A stretch of DNA of 64,000 nucleotides from Leishmania martiniquensis (lineage: Eukaryota; Euglenozoa; Kinetoplastea; Trypanosomatida; Trypanosomatidae): contig NC_090149.1 of the NCBI RefSeq assembly GCF_017916325.1, forward strand, positions 470,001 to 534,000. The letters are read 5' to 3'. Shown here one piece after another: positions 13,525-20,556 of the stretch. The stretch's first letter is position 1. The number at the start of each line of letters is the position of its first letter. A program made the translations under genes and the position numbers. Under the pieces are notes generated by a model. The model was not told the origin of the DNA. It worked only from the letters and a program-made list of their open reading frames with translations, and ran no database searches.

Positions 13525-14075
13525 ATAAGCGCTTGAAGCGTGATGTGACGAGGGAGGCAGCGCATTTCGCTGCTGTAGAAAAGCTGTGTAAGGTTCTTCA
13601 GAGGAAGCTGGTCGCGGTGGAAACTGAGCGGGACTCTCTCGCTGTTGCTGCGTCAGGCGAGGCATCAGAGAAGCTGGCGCTAATGGAGAGGTGTTCGAGC
13701 GCTGAAGAGGCGGCAATGTCGCTGAATTTGAACCTTGGCGAACTCCGATGTCGGTTGGAAGAGCGGGAGAAGGCGTTCGGCGAGGTGAATGGGGAACGGG
13801 GGCGGCTGGCGGAGGCGCTGCACGCGGCGCTGCAGGCGAAGCGAAAAGCCGAGAAGGATAAGTTGAAGTTGAGGGAGGGGTTTGTGCAATCTGAGCGGGA
13901 ACGTCGAAAGTTGCAGGCGCGATTCGAGGCGCGGATGGAGAATGAGGGGAGCGCGTCCATTCAGCCGCCTGAGATAAAGGCGAAGCAGCCGATAGACGGC
14001 ATGTTCAAAGCGACGCGCACGGCGTTAAAGGCGCTGCACAAGAACGTCACCGACCCGAAAGAATCAAAGAGGTGA
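3..14075 (+). CDS. Giant repetitive coiled-coil protein, probably the tail of a kinesin K39-like protein (5' end outside window)
   Basis: The frame is open from the first complete codon at 3 to the TGA at 14073-14075, giving 4,690 residues with no start in the window. Residues up to about 13524 are near-identical 35-residue units (Leu-Arg-Ser-Gln start, Asp-Asn-Glu-Ala end). Thirty-five is five heptads, so a coiled-coil register can run unbroken. By composition each unit carries about 12 acidic and 5 basic residues, so the rod is strongly acidic. The last ~185 residues are non-repetitive, still charged and helical, and end in a basic tail. Leishmania kinesin K39 relatives have a motor head and long Glu-rich repeat tails; the kinesin label is inferred from this repeat style and needs the motor domain upstream of the window. 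A general repetitive cytoskeletal protein is the alternative. A TTG at 681 is only a variant Leu codon, not a start. Confidence 0.7.
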   Translation, partial: EERGAEADAAKEDNEALRSQLEEAAAEKERLQGELEERGAEADAAKEDSEALRSQLEEAAAEKERLQGELEERGAEADAAKEDNEALRSQLEEAAAEKERLQGELEERGAEADAAKEDNEALRSQLEEAAAEKERLQGELEERGAEADAAKEDNEALRSQLEEAAAEKERLQGELEERGAEADAAKEDNEALRSQLEEAAAEKERLQGELEERGAEADAAKEDNEALRSQLEEAAAEKERLQGELEERGAEADAAKEDNEALRSQLEEAAAEKERLQGELEERGAEADAAKEDSEALRSQLEEAAAEKERLQGELEERGAEADAAKEDNEALRSQLEEAAAEKERLQGELEERGAEADAAKEDNEALRSQLEEAAAEKERLQGELEERGAEADAAKEDNEALRSQLEEAAAEKERLQGELEERGAEADAAKEDNEALRSQLEEAAAEKERLQGELEERGAEADAAKEDNEALRSQLEEAAAEKERLQGELEERGAEADAAKEDNEALRSQLEEAAAEKERLQGELEERGAEADAAKEDNEALRSQLEEAAAEKERLQGELEERGAEADAAKEDNEALRSQLEEAAAEKERLQGELEERGAEADAAKEDNEALRSQLEEAAAEKERLQGELEERGAEADAAKEDNEALRSQLEEAAAEKERLQGELEERGAEADAAKEDNEALRSQLEEAAAEKERLQGELEERGAEADAAKEDNEALRSQLEEAAAEKERLQGELEERGAEADAAKEDNEALRSQLEEAAAEKERLQGELEERGAEADAAKEDNEALRSQLEEAAAEKERLQGELEERGAEADAAKEDNEALRSQLEEAAAEKERLQGELEERGAEADAAKEDNEALRSQLEEAAAEKERLQGELEERGAEADAAKEDNEALRSQLEEAAAEKERLQGELEERGAEADAAKEDNEALRSQLEEAAAEKERLQGELEERGAEADAAKEDNEALRSQLEEAAAEKERLQGELEERGAEADAAKEDNEALRSQLEEAAAEKERLQGELEERGAEADAAKEDNEALRSQLEEAAAEKERLQGELEERGAEADAAKEDNEALRSQLEEAAAEKERLQGELEERGAEADAAKEDNEALRSQLEEAAAEKERLQGELEERGAEADAAKEDNEALRSQLEEAAAEKERLQGELEERGAEADAAKEDNEALRSQLEEAAAEKERLQGELEERGAEADAAKEDNEALRSQLEEAAAEKERLQGELEERGAEADAAKEDNEALRSQLEEAAAEKERLQGELEERGAEADAAKEDNEALRSQLEEAAAEKERLQGELEERGAEADAAKEDNEALRSQLEEAAAEKERLQGELEERGAEADAAKEDNEALRSQLEEAAAEKERLQGELEERGAEADAAKEDNEALRSQLEEAAAEKERLQGELEERGAEADAAKEDNEALRSQLEEAAAEKERLQGELEERGAEADAAKEDNEALRSQLEEAAAEKERLQGELEERGAEADAAKEDNEALRSQLEEAAAEKERLQGELEERGAEADAAKEDNEALRSQLEEAAAEKERLQGELEERGAEADAAKEDNEALRSQLEEAAAEKERLQGELEERGAEADAAKEDNEALRSQLEEAAAEKERLQGELEERGAEADAAKEDNEALRSQLEEAAAEKERLQGELEERGAEADAAKEDNEALRSQLEEAAAEKERLQGELEERGAEADAAKEDNEALRSQLEEAAAEKERLQGELEERGAEADAAKEDNEALRSQLEEAAAEKERLQGELEERGAEADAAKEDNEALRSQLEEAAAEKERLQGELEERGAEADAAKEDNEALRSQLEEAAAEKERLQGELEERGAEADAAKEDNEALRSQLEEAAAEKERLQGELEERGAEADAAKEDNEALRSQLEEAAAEKERLQGELEERGAEADAAKEDNEALRSQLEEAAAEKERLQGELEERGAEADAAKEDNEALRSQLEEAAAEKERLQGELEERGAEADAAKEDNEALRSQLEEAAAEKERLQGELEERGAEADAAKEDNEALRSQLEEAAAEKERLQGELEERGAEADAAKEDNEALRSQLEEAAAEKERLQGELEERGAEADAAKEDNEALRSQLEEAAAEKERLQGELEERGAEADAAKEDNEALRSQLEEAAAEKERLQGELEERGAEADAAKEDNEALRSQLEEAAAEKERLQGELEERGAEADAAKEDNEALRSQLEEAAAEKERLQGELEERGAEADAAKEDNEALRSQLEEAAAEKERLQGELEERGAEADAAKEDNEALRSQLEEAAAEKERLQGELEERGAEADAAKEDNEALRSQLEEAAAEKERLQGELEERGAEADAAKEDNEALRSQLEEAAAEKERLQGELEERGAEADAAKEDNEALRSQLEEAAAEKERLQGELEERGAEADAAKEDNEALRSQLEEAAAEKERLQGELEERGAEADAAKEDNEALRSQLEEAAAEKERLQGELEERGAEADAAKEDNEALRSQLEEAAAEKERLQGELEERGAEADAAKEDNEALRSQLEEAAAEKERLQGELEERGAEADAAKEDNEALRSQLEEAAAEKERLQGELEERGAEADAAKEDNEALRSQLEEAAAEKERLQGELEERGAEADAAKEDNEALRSQLEEAAAEKERLQGELEERGAEADAAKEDNEALRSQLEEAAAEKERLQGELEERGAEADAAKEDNEALRSQLEEAAAEKERLQGELEERGAEADAAKEDNEALRSQLEEAAAEKERLQGELEERGAEADAAKEDNEALRSQLEEAAAEKERLQGELEERGAEADAAKEDNEALRSQLEEAAAEKERLQGELEERGAEADAAKEDNEALRSQLEEAAAEKERLQGELEERGAEADAAKEDNEALRSQLEEAAAEKERLQGELEERGAEADAAKEDNEALRSQLEEAAAEKERLQGELEERGAEADAAKEDNEALRSQLEEAAAEKERLQGELEERGAEADAAKEDNEALRSQLEEAAAEKERLQGELEERGAEADAAKEDNEALRSQLEEAAAEKERLQGELEERGAEADAAKEDNEALRSQLEEAAAEKERLQGELEERGAEADAAKEDNEALRSQLEEAAAEKERLQGELEERGAEADAAKEDNEALRSQLEEAAAEKERLQGELEERGAEADAAKEDNEALRSQLEEAAAEKERLQGELEERGAEADAAKEDNEALRSQLEEAAAEKERLQGELEERGAEADAAKEDNEALRSQLEEAAAEKERLQGELEERGAEADAAKEDNEALRSQLEEAAAEKERLQGELEERGAEADAAKEDNEALRSQLEEAAAEKERLQGELEERGAEADAAKEDNEALRSQLEEAAAEKERLQGELEERGAEADAAKEDNEALRSQLEEAAAEKERLQGELEERGAEADAAKEDNEALRSQLEEAAAEKERLQGELEERGAEADAAKEDNEALRSQLEEAAAEKERLQGELEERGAEADAAKEDNEALRSQLEEAAAEKERLQGELEERGAEADAAKEDNEALRSQLEEAAAEKERLQGELEERGAEADAAKEDNEALRSQLEEAAAEKERLQGELEERGAEADAAKEDNEALRSQLEEAAAEKERLQGELEERGAEADAAKEDNEALRSQLEEAAAEKERLQGELEERGAEADAAKEDNEALRSQLEEAAAEKERLQGELEERGAEADAAKEDNEALRSQLEEAAAEKERLQGELEERGAEADAAKEDNEALRSQLEEAAAEKERLQGELEERGAEADAAKEDNEALRSQLEEAAAEKERLQGELEERGAEADAAKEDNEALRSQLEEAAAEKERLQGELEERGAEADAAKEDNEALRSQLEEAAAEKERLQGELEERGAEADAAKEDNEALRSQLEEAAAEKERLQGELEERGAEADAAKEDNEALRSQLEEAAAEKERLQGELEERGAEADAAKEDNEALRSQLEEAAAEKERLQGELEERGAEADAAKEDNEALRSQLEEAAAEKERLQGELEERGAEADAAKEDNEALRSQLEEAAAEKERLQGELEERGAEADAAKEDNEALRSQLEEAAAEKERLQGELEERGAEADAAKEDNEALRSQLEEAAAEKERLQGELEERGAEADAAKEDNEALRSQLEEAAAEKERLQGELEERGAEADAAKEDNEALRSQLEEAAAEKERLQGELEERGAEADAAKEDNEALRSQLEEAAAEKERLQGELEERGAEADAAKEDNEALRSQLEEAAAEKERLQGELEERGAEADAAKEDNEALRSQLEEAAAEKERLQGELEERGAEADAAKEDNEALRSQLEEAAAEKERLQGELEERGAEADAAKEDNEALRSQLEEAAAEKERLQGELEERGAEADAAKEDNEALRSQLEEAAAEKERLQGELEERGAEADAAKEDNEALRSQLEEAAAEKERLQGELEERGAEADAAKEDSEALRSQLEEAAAEKERLQGELEERGAEADAAKEDSEALRSQLEEAAAEKERLQGELEERGAEADAAKEDSEALRSQLEEAAAEKERLQGELEERGAEADAAKEDNEALRSQLEEAAAENKRLKRDVTREAAHFAAVEKLCKVLQRKLVAVETERDSLAVAASGEASEKLALMERCSSAEEAAMSLNLNLGELRCRLEEREKAFGEVNGERGRLAEALHAALQAKRKAEKDKLKLREGFVQSERERRKLQARFEARMENEGSASIQPPEIKAKQPIDGMFKATRTALKALHKNVTDPKESKR

Positions 14076-15958
14076 GAGTGGCCGCCTCTGATGGGGAATG
14101 ATGGGCGCTTGAGTGCTCTTTTATTTTGTATGGCGGCGCAGAAGTGGAGGAGTAAGGGAAGGTGAGACGGCGCCGCCACTCCCCTGTATTTGTGGAGCAG
14201 GTCTTTTTTATTTTTCTTCGGGAGTCAAGGGCAAAGGAAGGCAAACGTAAGGGGGTGATGGCATGCCAATGGTGGAGGTGTGTGGTGCGTGTTGTTACGT
14301 GAGGGACAGCAGTAATGGCCTACTGCGCTCCCTTCATGTGTGGTCGTGAGTGTGCGTGTGTGGATGCCGGTGAAGGGTTGGCCGCTCATTTTGTTTTCGA
14401 CGTCGCATGTGCGTGATGTCGCGTTAGTCTGCATTTCATTACCCTATCACCGGCCATTTTTTAACGGATGGTATATTGTTATCTTTGAGAGGCGTAGACA
14501 CACACGCTTACAGACACAGACAGACACACCCACAGATACCTACGCATGCCTCACACCTAAAAGGTATCTCGTCAGTTACCCTCTCTCACACGTCAGACCG
14601 TACGGGTGCGCTCCACGGGCACCCGCTGTTTTATTTCTCCCTCCTTCCCCCCTTTTCGCTCTCTGTTCGGGTATCCTGCGAGCCTGCTGTCCTTCGCACC
14701 GATTGGCGGCTGAGGCTCTCAACCTCTTCTCGCAGCTCTCCGCCTTGCTCTTTTCACCTTCTGCCGCCCTCCTCTCCCCTGGCGTCTGCCCTTGAGACGA
14801 CATGACATATCAGCGAGGCTGATGTTGGTTGTCCTGAGAAGAACCCCTCTCCTTATGATGTCTTCTTGGTGGTGGTGGTGTGTGTGTGTGGGGGTTGGCT
14901 ACGCTCGTTGCTTGTGGCTTAGAGGAAAAAGAAATTTGTCGGCTCGTCGATGCATGCCCCCCTCGTTCATTCTACTGAGGCCGCGGGTGTGGCGAGGGGC
15001 GACATTGGAGGGTAGGGCCAACCATGCAGTACTCCCTCGCGTTCACGCAGGCTTCAGCCTCAGGCCACTGCTGACGAACGGCCAAAGAGGCAGGGGAAGG
15101 TGCGACTCGCCTTCGTTTTCCGCCTGACCTTCTCGGTCGCATCACCCTCGATGATGGCGGGTGCAGTCACTCCTCCTCAGTACCGCCCCCCTTCCGTGCA
15201 GAAACGTTTTTTTTTTTTGCTCCTCCACCCCTCTCCTTCCTGCGCTTTTCTCAATCCTTTTCTTCCCGATCGTGCCGTTGAACGCGCACACGCTTGCGCC
15301 ATGCATGCTCGAGTCCAAGCATGATGAGGCGAGGGTGAGTAGCCTCGCCAAGGACAGCATCACGAACCATCGACTGAGTCCAGCGCACCTCGCCACACGG
15401 CGTTGCGTGTGTCTGCCTAGCAAGTCATTTTTTTCCTCACTCCAGCCTCACAAGAAACCAACCAGCGCGAGCACATACACGTCCACGAACAGCGGCCCAT
15501 CCCCTCTTTCCTGAAGTCCAGGGCATTAGACCAGCGCCGTTACGGTACCTTGAGGATTGGGCGTGCTCGGTGTCGCACCACCGTTACCACCTCCCCTCCT
15601 CTTCGCCCCTCTCTTCCTCCCTTTCCCTTTACTTCTTTTTTTTGTTTGATCGAATTTTTTTCGCCAGCGCGCCGCTCAGTTCCTGAGGGCAGGGGCAAAG
15701 CCAGCGAAGGCCGCGGACGTGAGCCTCGGAAGTGTGTGTGTCTTGTCGTACTCCTTCAAAAGCAGCTGCGCGTAGTACCGTGGCGCATTCAAGCGCCTTT
15801 AGTTCATTTCTTCCTGTCTCGCCTCTCACAGCCTCTCCCGTTCCCTTCCCGTGCCTCTCGCCGCGTCAGGGGCGCTGCTCTCACACCTCCGTCTCCCTCG
15901 CTGGGAGCCGCCTTGCCCCTTCCTTCTCTGGAAGTGCGTGCCGTGCTGCATCATCGCA
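14076..15958 (+). other. Intergenic region: 3' UTR of the repeat gene and 5' UTR of dynein intermediate chain
   Basis: No supported gene. It holds a GT-rich stretch near 14866-14895, CA-rich stretches near 14490-14530, and pyrimidine tracts at about 15590-15660 and 15803-15827. Open frames here have low-complexity translations typical of trypanosomatid UTRs. Confidence 0.7.
15803..15831 (+). promoter_or_regulatory. Candidate trans-splice acceptor for dynein intermediate chain
   Basis: A dense T/C tract ends in CACAG (AG at 15830-15831), 127 nt before the ATG. A second tract with AG at 15666-15667 is an alternative. Acceptance of the near one means the in-frame GTG at 15851 would sit just inside the mRNA, but the first ATG is 15959. 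Confidence 0.5.
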
Positions 15959-18727
15959 ATGGATCTTGCGGAGAAGCGAAAGCAGCTGGAGGCGCTGCGC
16001 GCCGCCCGCCAAGCAAAGCAGCAGGTGGTCGAGCAGTACGTCTCAGGCCTCTCCTCGAAAATGAATAGCAACGTGACGCCCTCGGCAAGGGGCAGCCTCA
16101 CGTCGGAGCTCCCTGCTGCTGCCGTTGCGGGGGCCTCAGCAGCAGCGGCTACGGCAGCCACCGCGTCTTCGCCGAAGTCGGCGCTTGCACCACCGTATCG
16201 TAGCCGCAGTGGTGGAGGGCGGGCGCCGTTATCGTTGTCTCGCTCCGCCGCCGCCACTGCTCGAGCCACCACCTCTTCAGGGGCCTCATCGGCGAGCACG
16301 ACGGTCTCGCCAACTACCCCGACTGCACAGAAGGCGCGCACGACGACACTGAAACAGCAATCTGCGCCCTCGGCTACGCAACCTGCTGCTGCTGACGTGG
16401 GCCTCTCACCTCGATTGATACAGGTGGTGTCGATCAGCAAGGAGGGCGGGTCGGCACATGCTGCCGGCGCTGGTGTCGCCATGACTGGAACCTCTTCAGT
16501 TTCTGCGACAGCAGGCCCTGCTGTTGAGTCGGCGGGTGGGTTAGCGCTGCTTCCGCTTAGCCCAAGGACTGCCAACGCGTCTCCGACAGAGGAGGGCCAG
16601 ACCGCGTACGGTGGCTGGGGCTTCTTTCGAAAGTGCATGCGTGTCGCTGCGCGGGATGCCACCGGAGCGGCAGTAGCCCAGCCGGTTTGTGTCTTTAACC
16701 CTTCCGTGCTATTCGGGGATGCTGCCATGTCGGTCGAGAGTAGCCGCCGGCGGGTCATATTGGACGCCACCTCGTGCCTCGTACCCTACGATGGCGCCGC
16801 TGCCGTCATGACGTCACCGACAGTGTGGTCGGTGTGCGTGGCAGCGGCCTACGGATCGTGTGACTCCCTCTCTGAGATGGGGGGCGGTAATAGCGGTGAG
16901 TGTTTGTTGAGCATGCGTCGCCGTGACAGTGGCGACCCAACGGGGCTGGACAGTCGCCCGAGCGCCAGCGCTCCGGACCCGGTATCGGCCTTCAACGTTG
17001 GTGGCTTCTCGCTCAGGGCGTCCCCGCAAAGCGGCGGTGCGGCTACCGGGCCGGCGACCGCTACCGCTGCTGCGGCGAGGGTGTATACCTCCTTAGATTG
17101 TGGGTATCCATGGGGCTCCGCCTCCACCGCACCGTCGACCGTGCCGGGCACGACGATGGAGTCGGCCCTGAAGGTGGCGAGGGAGTCACCAGGGCTGGTG
17201 CTGGCGTGGTTTCTCGTGCCTCTGCCTGTCAACACGATTCCCCGAAAGGAGGGCTCCTTTGCCGGGGGGACAGCGACTCCTGGTGGGGGGGCCATGAGCC
17301 GCGGTGGTGGTGACATCACCACGGCGCCCGAGTACGTTGTCGTTGTGCTTCCGCTCGTGTGTGACACGGAAGTGACGGCGTTGCTCGCCCATCCATTTCG
17401 GCTGTCGACGCTGTTCGGAGGCACTCGGTGTGGCCGACTTGTGCAATGGTCGATCGGACAGGCGTGGTCGCAGGTCGAGCCACGCCGGCTCCTGGAGCGG
17501 GCTCTGGCAACGACGGGCACGACGACAACTCTGCTACTCCCGCCACAGCGGCCGGCTCACTCGTCGTTTCCGTCGCCGCAGGCACACCAGGCGCCGGTGT
17601 TGCGCATAGTTGTTCACGGCGACGCCAGCTGTCATCATCTCTATTCCATTAGCCAGGAGGGCAAGGTGTGCACATGGACAGGACCGCAGCCGCTGCACCC
17701 AACAGCGTCCTGTCTGTCATACCTCGGCATTCGACCGATGGGGAGCATTGGGGTGGCGGCGCAGTTCGTAGAGCGCGCGGGGACAGACGCCATGACGAAG
17801 GTTTTCATTGGTACCACCTCAGGTGCACTCCTCGTCGGCTCCAACAGGGATTCGAAGTCGATCGAGCTCCAGTATTACGGGCCTCCACGCGCGCTTCCCA
17901 CCTCGTCAACAGTTATCAAGACACTCGACGTTACCGCCACGCCAGTGTACGCGAACGCTGCGTCAGTGGCCTCAGCAGCTCAGTTCCGTGACAGTGCAAG
18001 GCCTGCATCGACGACGTCTACAACAGCCTTGCCCGAGGACCTCACGTGTGCTGAGACCACCTGTCTGACTGAGCAAAGCGGCCTCCACCGACTCGCCGCA
18101 ACGCCTTTGCCATCGTTATCGACGGGAGCGATGCCTCGCCGTGCCACGCCTTCAGCACTGCAGCCGCACCGAGGTCGCATCGTCTCGATGGCTTTGCAGT
18201 CGGCAACCAACGGCCTGCGGGGCTGTGACTGTGTCGTATCAGCTGCGACGGATGGCACCTGCGTCGCCTGGTTCGACCGCTTCGTTATCCCCCTCGAGGG
18301 CTTCTCTTCGGCCGTGACGAGTGTCTGCTGGTCGCCGACAAAGCAAGGCGTCCTCGCCGCCGGTGATGCCAGCGGTCTCGTTACCGTATGGATGGTCAAC
18401 ACGAGTATCATAACACCTGTGGTGGCGGTGCCGCTTTGCGAAGTAGGCTGCCGAGCTCGCGGCAACGCGGCGTCAGACGGCGTGATGTGGGTGTATCCAG
18501 GGGCAAGTGACCCAGCTGCGGGAGCGGGTGGGAGGGCCTTGGGCCTCGTTGGCGACGATGAGGCCGACGCCCTCGACGGCGAAGAGGCGGATGCCTCGCT
18601 GTGCCAGGCAGACTTGGTCAGCGCTGCCATTTCCTCTCTATTCTTCTCTCCCGATGGGCAGTGGCTGTTCGCGAGTACGGCCAGGGGCTACGTGCACACC
18701 CTACACATGGGTGCACCGCTAGTGTAG
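15959..18727 (+). CDS. Cytoplasmic dynein intermediate chain (WD40)
   Basis: A 922-residue protein. It opens with a short charged helix (residues 1-27, rich in Lys/Arg/Gln/Glu) like the dynactin-binding N-terminus of dynein intermediate chains, followed by a long Ala/Ser/Thr-rich linker. From about residue 470 it matches the family's beta-propeller in order: an HPF...FGGT...GRLVQW blade (~472-500), a blade with LYSISQEGKVCTWT (~555-575), a VVSAATDGTCVAWF blade (~738-772), VTSVCWSPTKQGVL followed by VTVWMV (~782-813), and FSPDGQWLFASTARGYVHTL (~890-919). In other eukaryotes this subunit scaffolds dynein heavy and light chains for retrograde microtubule transport. It is longer than the usual ~640 residues because of low-complexity insertions. 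The ATG at 15959 is preferred because the upstream in-frame extension is GTG-initiated and not protein-like. Confidence 0.9.
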   Translation: MDLAEKRKQLEALRAARQAKQQVVEQYVSGLSSKMNSNVTPSARGSLTSELPAAAVAGASAAAATAATASSPKSALAPPYRSRSGGGRAPLSLSRSAAATARATTSSGASSASTTVSPTTPTAQKARTTTLKQQSAPSATQPAAADVGLSPRLIQVVSISKEGGSAHAAGAGVAMTGTSSVSATAGPAVESAGGLALLPLSPRTANASPTEEGQTAYGGWGFFRKCMRVAARDATGAAVAQPVCVFNPSVLFGDAAMSVESSRRRVILDATSCLVPYDGAAAVMTSPTVWSVCVAAAYGSCDSLSEMGGGNSGECLLSMRRRDSGDPTGLDSRPSASAPDPVSAFNVGGFSLRASPQSGGAATGPATATAAAARVYTSLDCGYPWGSASTAPSTVPGTTMESALKVARESPGLVLAWFLVPLPVNTIPRKEGSFAGGTATPGGGAMSRGGGDITTAPEYVVVVLPLVCDTEVTALLAHPFRLSTLFGGTRCGRLVQWSIGQAWSQVEPRRLLERALATTGTTTTLLLPPQRPAHSSFPSPQAHQAPVLRIVVHGDASCHHLYSISQEGKVCTWTGPQPLHPTASCLSYLGIRPMGSIGVAAQFVERAGTDAMTKVFIGTTSGALLVGSNRDSKSIELQYYGPPRALPTSSTVIKTLDVTATPVYANAASVASAAQFRDSARPASTTSTTALPEDLTCAETTCLTEQSGLHRLAATPLPSLSTGAMPRRATPSALQPHRGRIVSMALQSATNGLRGCDCVVSAATDGTCVAWFDRFVIPLEGFSSAVTSVCWSPTKQGVLAAGDASGLVTVWMVNTSIITPVVAVPLCEVGCRARGNAASDGVMWVYPGASDPAAGAGGRALGLVGDDEADALDGEEADASLCQADLVSAAISSLFFSPDGQWLFASTARGYVHTLHMGAPLV

Positions 18728-19895
18728 TGGTCTTGAACTGGGGAGGGAATCGGGAGGCGGTAGACGAGCCGGTGGTGAGGGACGCGAGTCCCCACTCCCC
18801 ATCTTGCCCGTATCTTCCTCTCGAGCACCTGCGTATGCCCTCCCCAGCGGATGAACGAGACACAGCCGAGGAAGAACGAGCGCGGGCGCAAGGGTCGAAT
18901 GGGTCAAAAATGACCAGTGGAAGACACCCACAGGTGCACTTGATGGCGAAGTCTGGTAGGGGCGATGGGGGGAGGGAGGGAAGGGGTGGCCAGCACGCAG
19001 CACACGTTTCCACCTCCTTGCGGGTGACACCTCCGCAGGTGATGGCAGGAAATCAGCGAACGTGCACACCTTTGCATGCTTTTACAGAGAGTGGTTAGTG
19101 GCCTGCCGTCGCTGAAGCCTTCATCGTTGTCAGGGGTGCAGCACAGAGCTGCAACGCGGTGTTTAGCGGCTCAGCAAGCTCCTTCGCGAGTGCGCGGCTT
19201 CCTGCACCTGTGCTCTCTCTCTCTCCCGCCCTGTACTCGCAGGGCGATTCAGCAGCGAAGCTCACACACCAATGCGGCGATACGGCGTCCCCCTTCCTGC
19301 ATGCCCCCTCCCCCCTCCATCGCACATAAGGCGCCGGCTAAGCGACGAATAGTTTTGTTTGCATCGATTACTTTCTCTATCTGCTATCACCCCGGCAACA
19401 CGACGCAGTCACAGGCGAATACGTCAGGACACATACACAGCAAGCGAGAGGGAGAGTCGGTGACAGGCGAGCTGCGCGCGTTGTACAGCATTTCCGTGTA
19501 GCGAGAGGAGGATGGGAGGGGGAGGGGGGCGGATGAGCACAAACACACACACACCGCAGAGGAACAGAAACGTTTTGGCAACAGCCATCTTTGTCCCGAG
19601 GTAGCGTGAAGGGGATATTGAGGGGGAGGTTGGGGTGGCGAAATGGTGACACACCTGGCGTTAAAGAGACGTATGCGACAGCACCAGTGGTAAGGCCACC
19701 AGCGGATGCAACTCCTGGCCGTGACTGAAGCACCTGTGAGGGAGGGTTAAGTGAAGAGCAGCTCGCCTAGAGCTGAAGGAGGAGCTCATGCACCTCGCTC
19801 GCAGAGGAGCACTTGACTGCCATGGTGATGATAAGTCAATACCCACTCTCCCTCATGCAGCTTGAAGGATGCCGTTACGTGCACGACCCAAAGCG

Positions 19896-20495
19896 TTTTT
19901 TTTTTGTGACACTGACGTTGCGCTTAAGTGGTCTGCATTAAGTCTAAGGAACAAGGCACCGGCTTGTACCCAAACCCAGCGCATGGAGGCACTCGAGCGC
20001 CTGTCCATGGCGCCGCACGATCCGGCGGCTCGTCTGCTCGCTGCCGCAGCGATGCGATGTATCCGCCGGCCCCGTCACGAGGGAGGAACTGGGGAAGCGT
20101 CGATCATCGCGCTGAAACCTGCAGCGGCGCACAGTCCGCGGAGGGGCCTCCCATCATGTGCAGATGAGAGGAAACCCAATCAGCCTCGCGTGATCGCTGA
20201 GGCCGTCAGCAGCCAAAAGGGGGCGCACAAATGTCCGGCAAAAGGCTCAACACCACAACAGCCCGATTGCCACGAATCGCCTGGCCCCCCTCGCGGATCG
20301 CCGATCCTCCGGGATTTGGTGGGGACGGGGTATCTGCTGTGCGCGAAACGGGACGGCTTCTTCGAAGAGGCCGTCCTGCTGTCCGATGAGGCACGCAGCA
20401 GTGTTGTCTTGTAGGGCTCCAAGCAGTGGCTCCCGATGTCGCGCTCTGCCCGCTGCAGCGCCGCCGTAAAACAAGCAATGACAAGCAAGTCTGAG
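19896..20495 (-). mobile_element. Possible degenerate SIDER-type short retroposon (reverse orientation)
   Basis: About 600 bp of mixed-composition sequence lacking the C/T-rich bias of its surroundings. It is bounded on the left by a T10 run (19896-19905), which would be a 3' A-tail on the minus strand, and on the right by the inverted repeat at 20496. Size, 3'-UTR position and A-tail fit the extinct SIDER retroposons of Leishmania. I did not recognise a diagnostic signature or target-site duplication, so this is a structural guess only. Confidence 0.3.
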
Positions 20496-20556
20496 ATCGG
20501 TGTCTTCACCCCCCCTCCCCCCCAAAGGAAGGCAGAGGAGGGGTGAAGACACCGAT
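20496..20556. repeat. Perfect 17-bp inverted repeat with 27-nt loop
   Basis: The left arm 20496-20512 begins ATCGGTGTCTTC and the right arm 20540-20556 is its exact reverse complement. The loop is C-rich on the left and purine-rich on the right, which may extend pairing. In a transcript this would form a stable GC-containing hairpin. Confidence 0.9.

Noticed and set aside
14340..14795. 151-codon + frame after the repeat gene
   Set aside because: UTR-like translation with no conserved features and no nearby strong acceptor.
15826..16770. 314-codon minus-strand frame over the dynein intermediate chain
   Set aside because: Shadow of the Ala/Ser-rich linker coding sequence.
19869..20414. 181-codon + frame
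   Set aside because: Starts at a T10-interrupted leader, no recognisable domain, and overlaps the possible retroposon.
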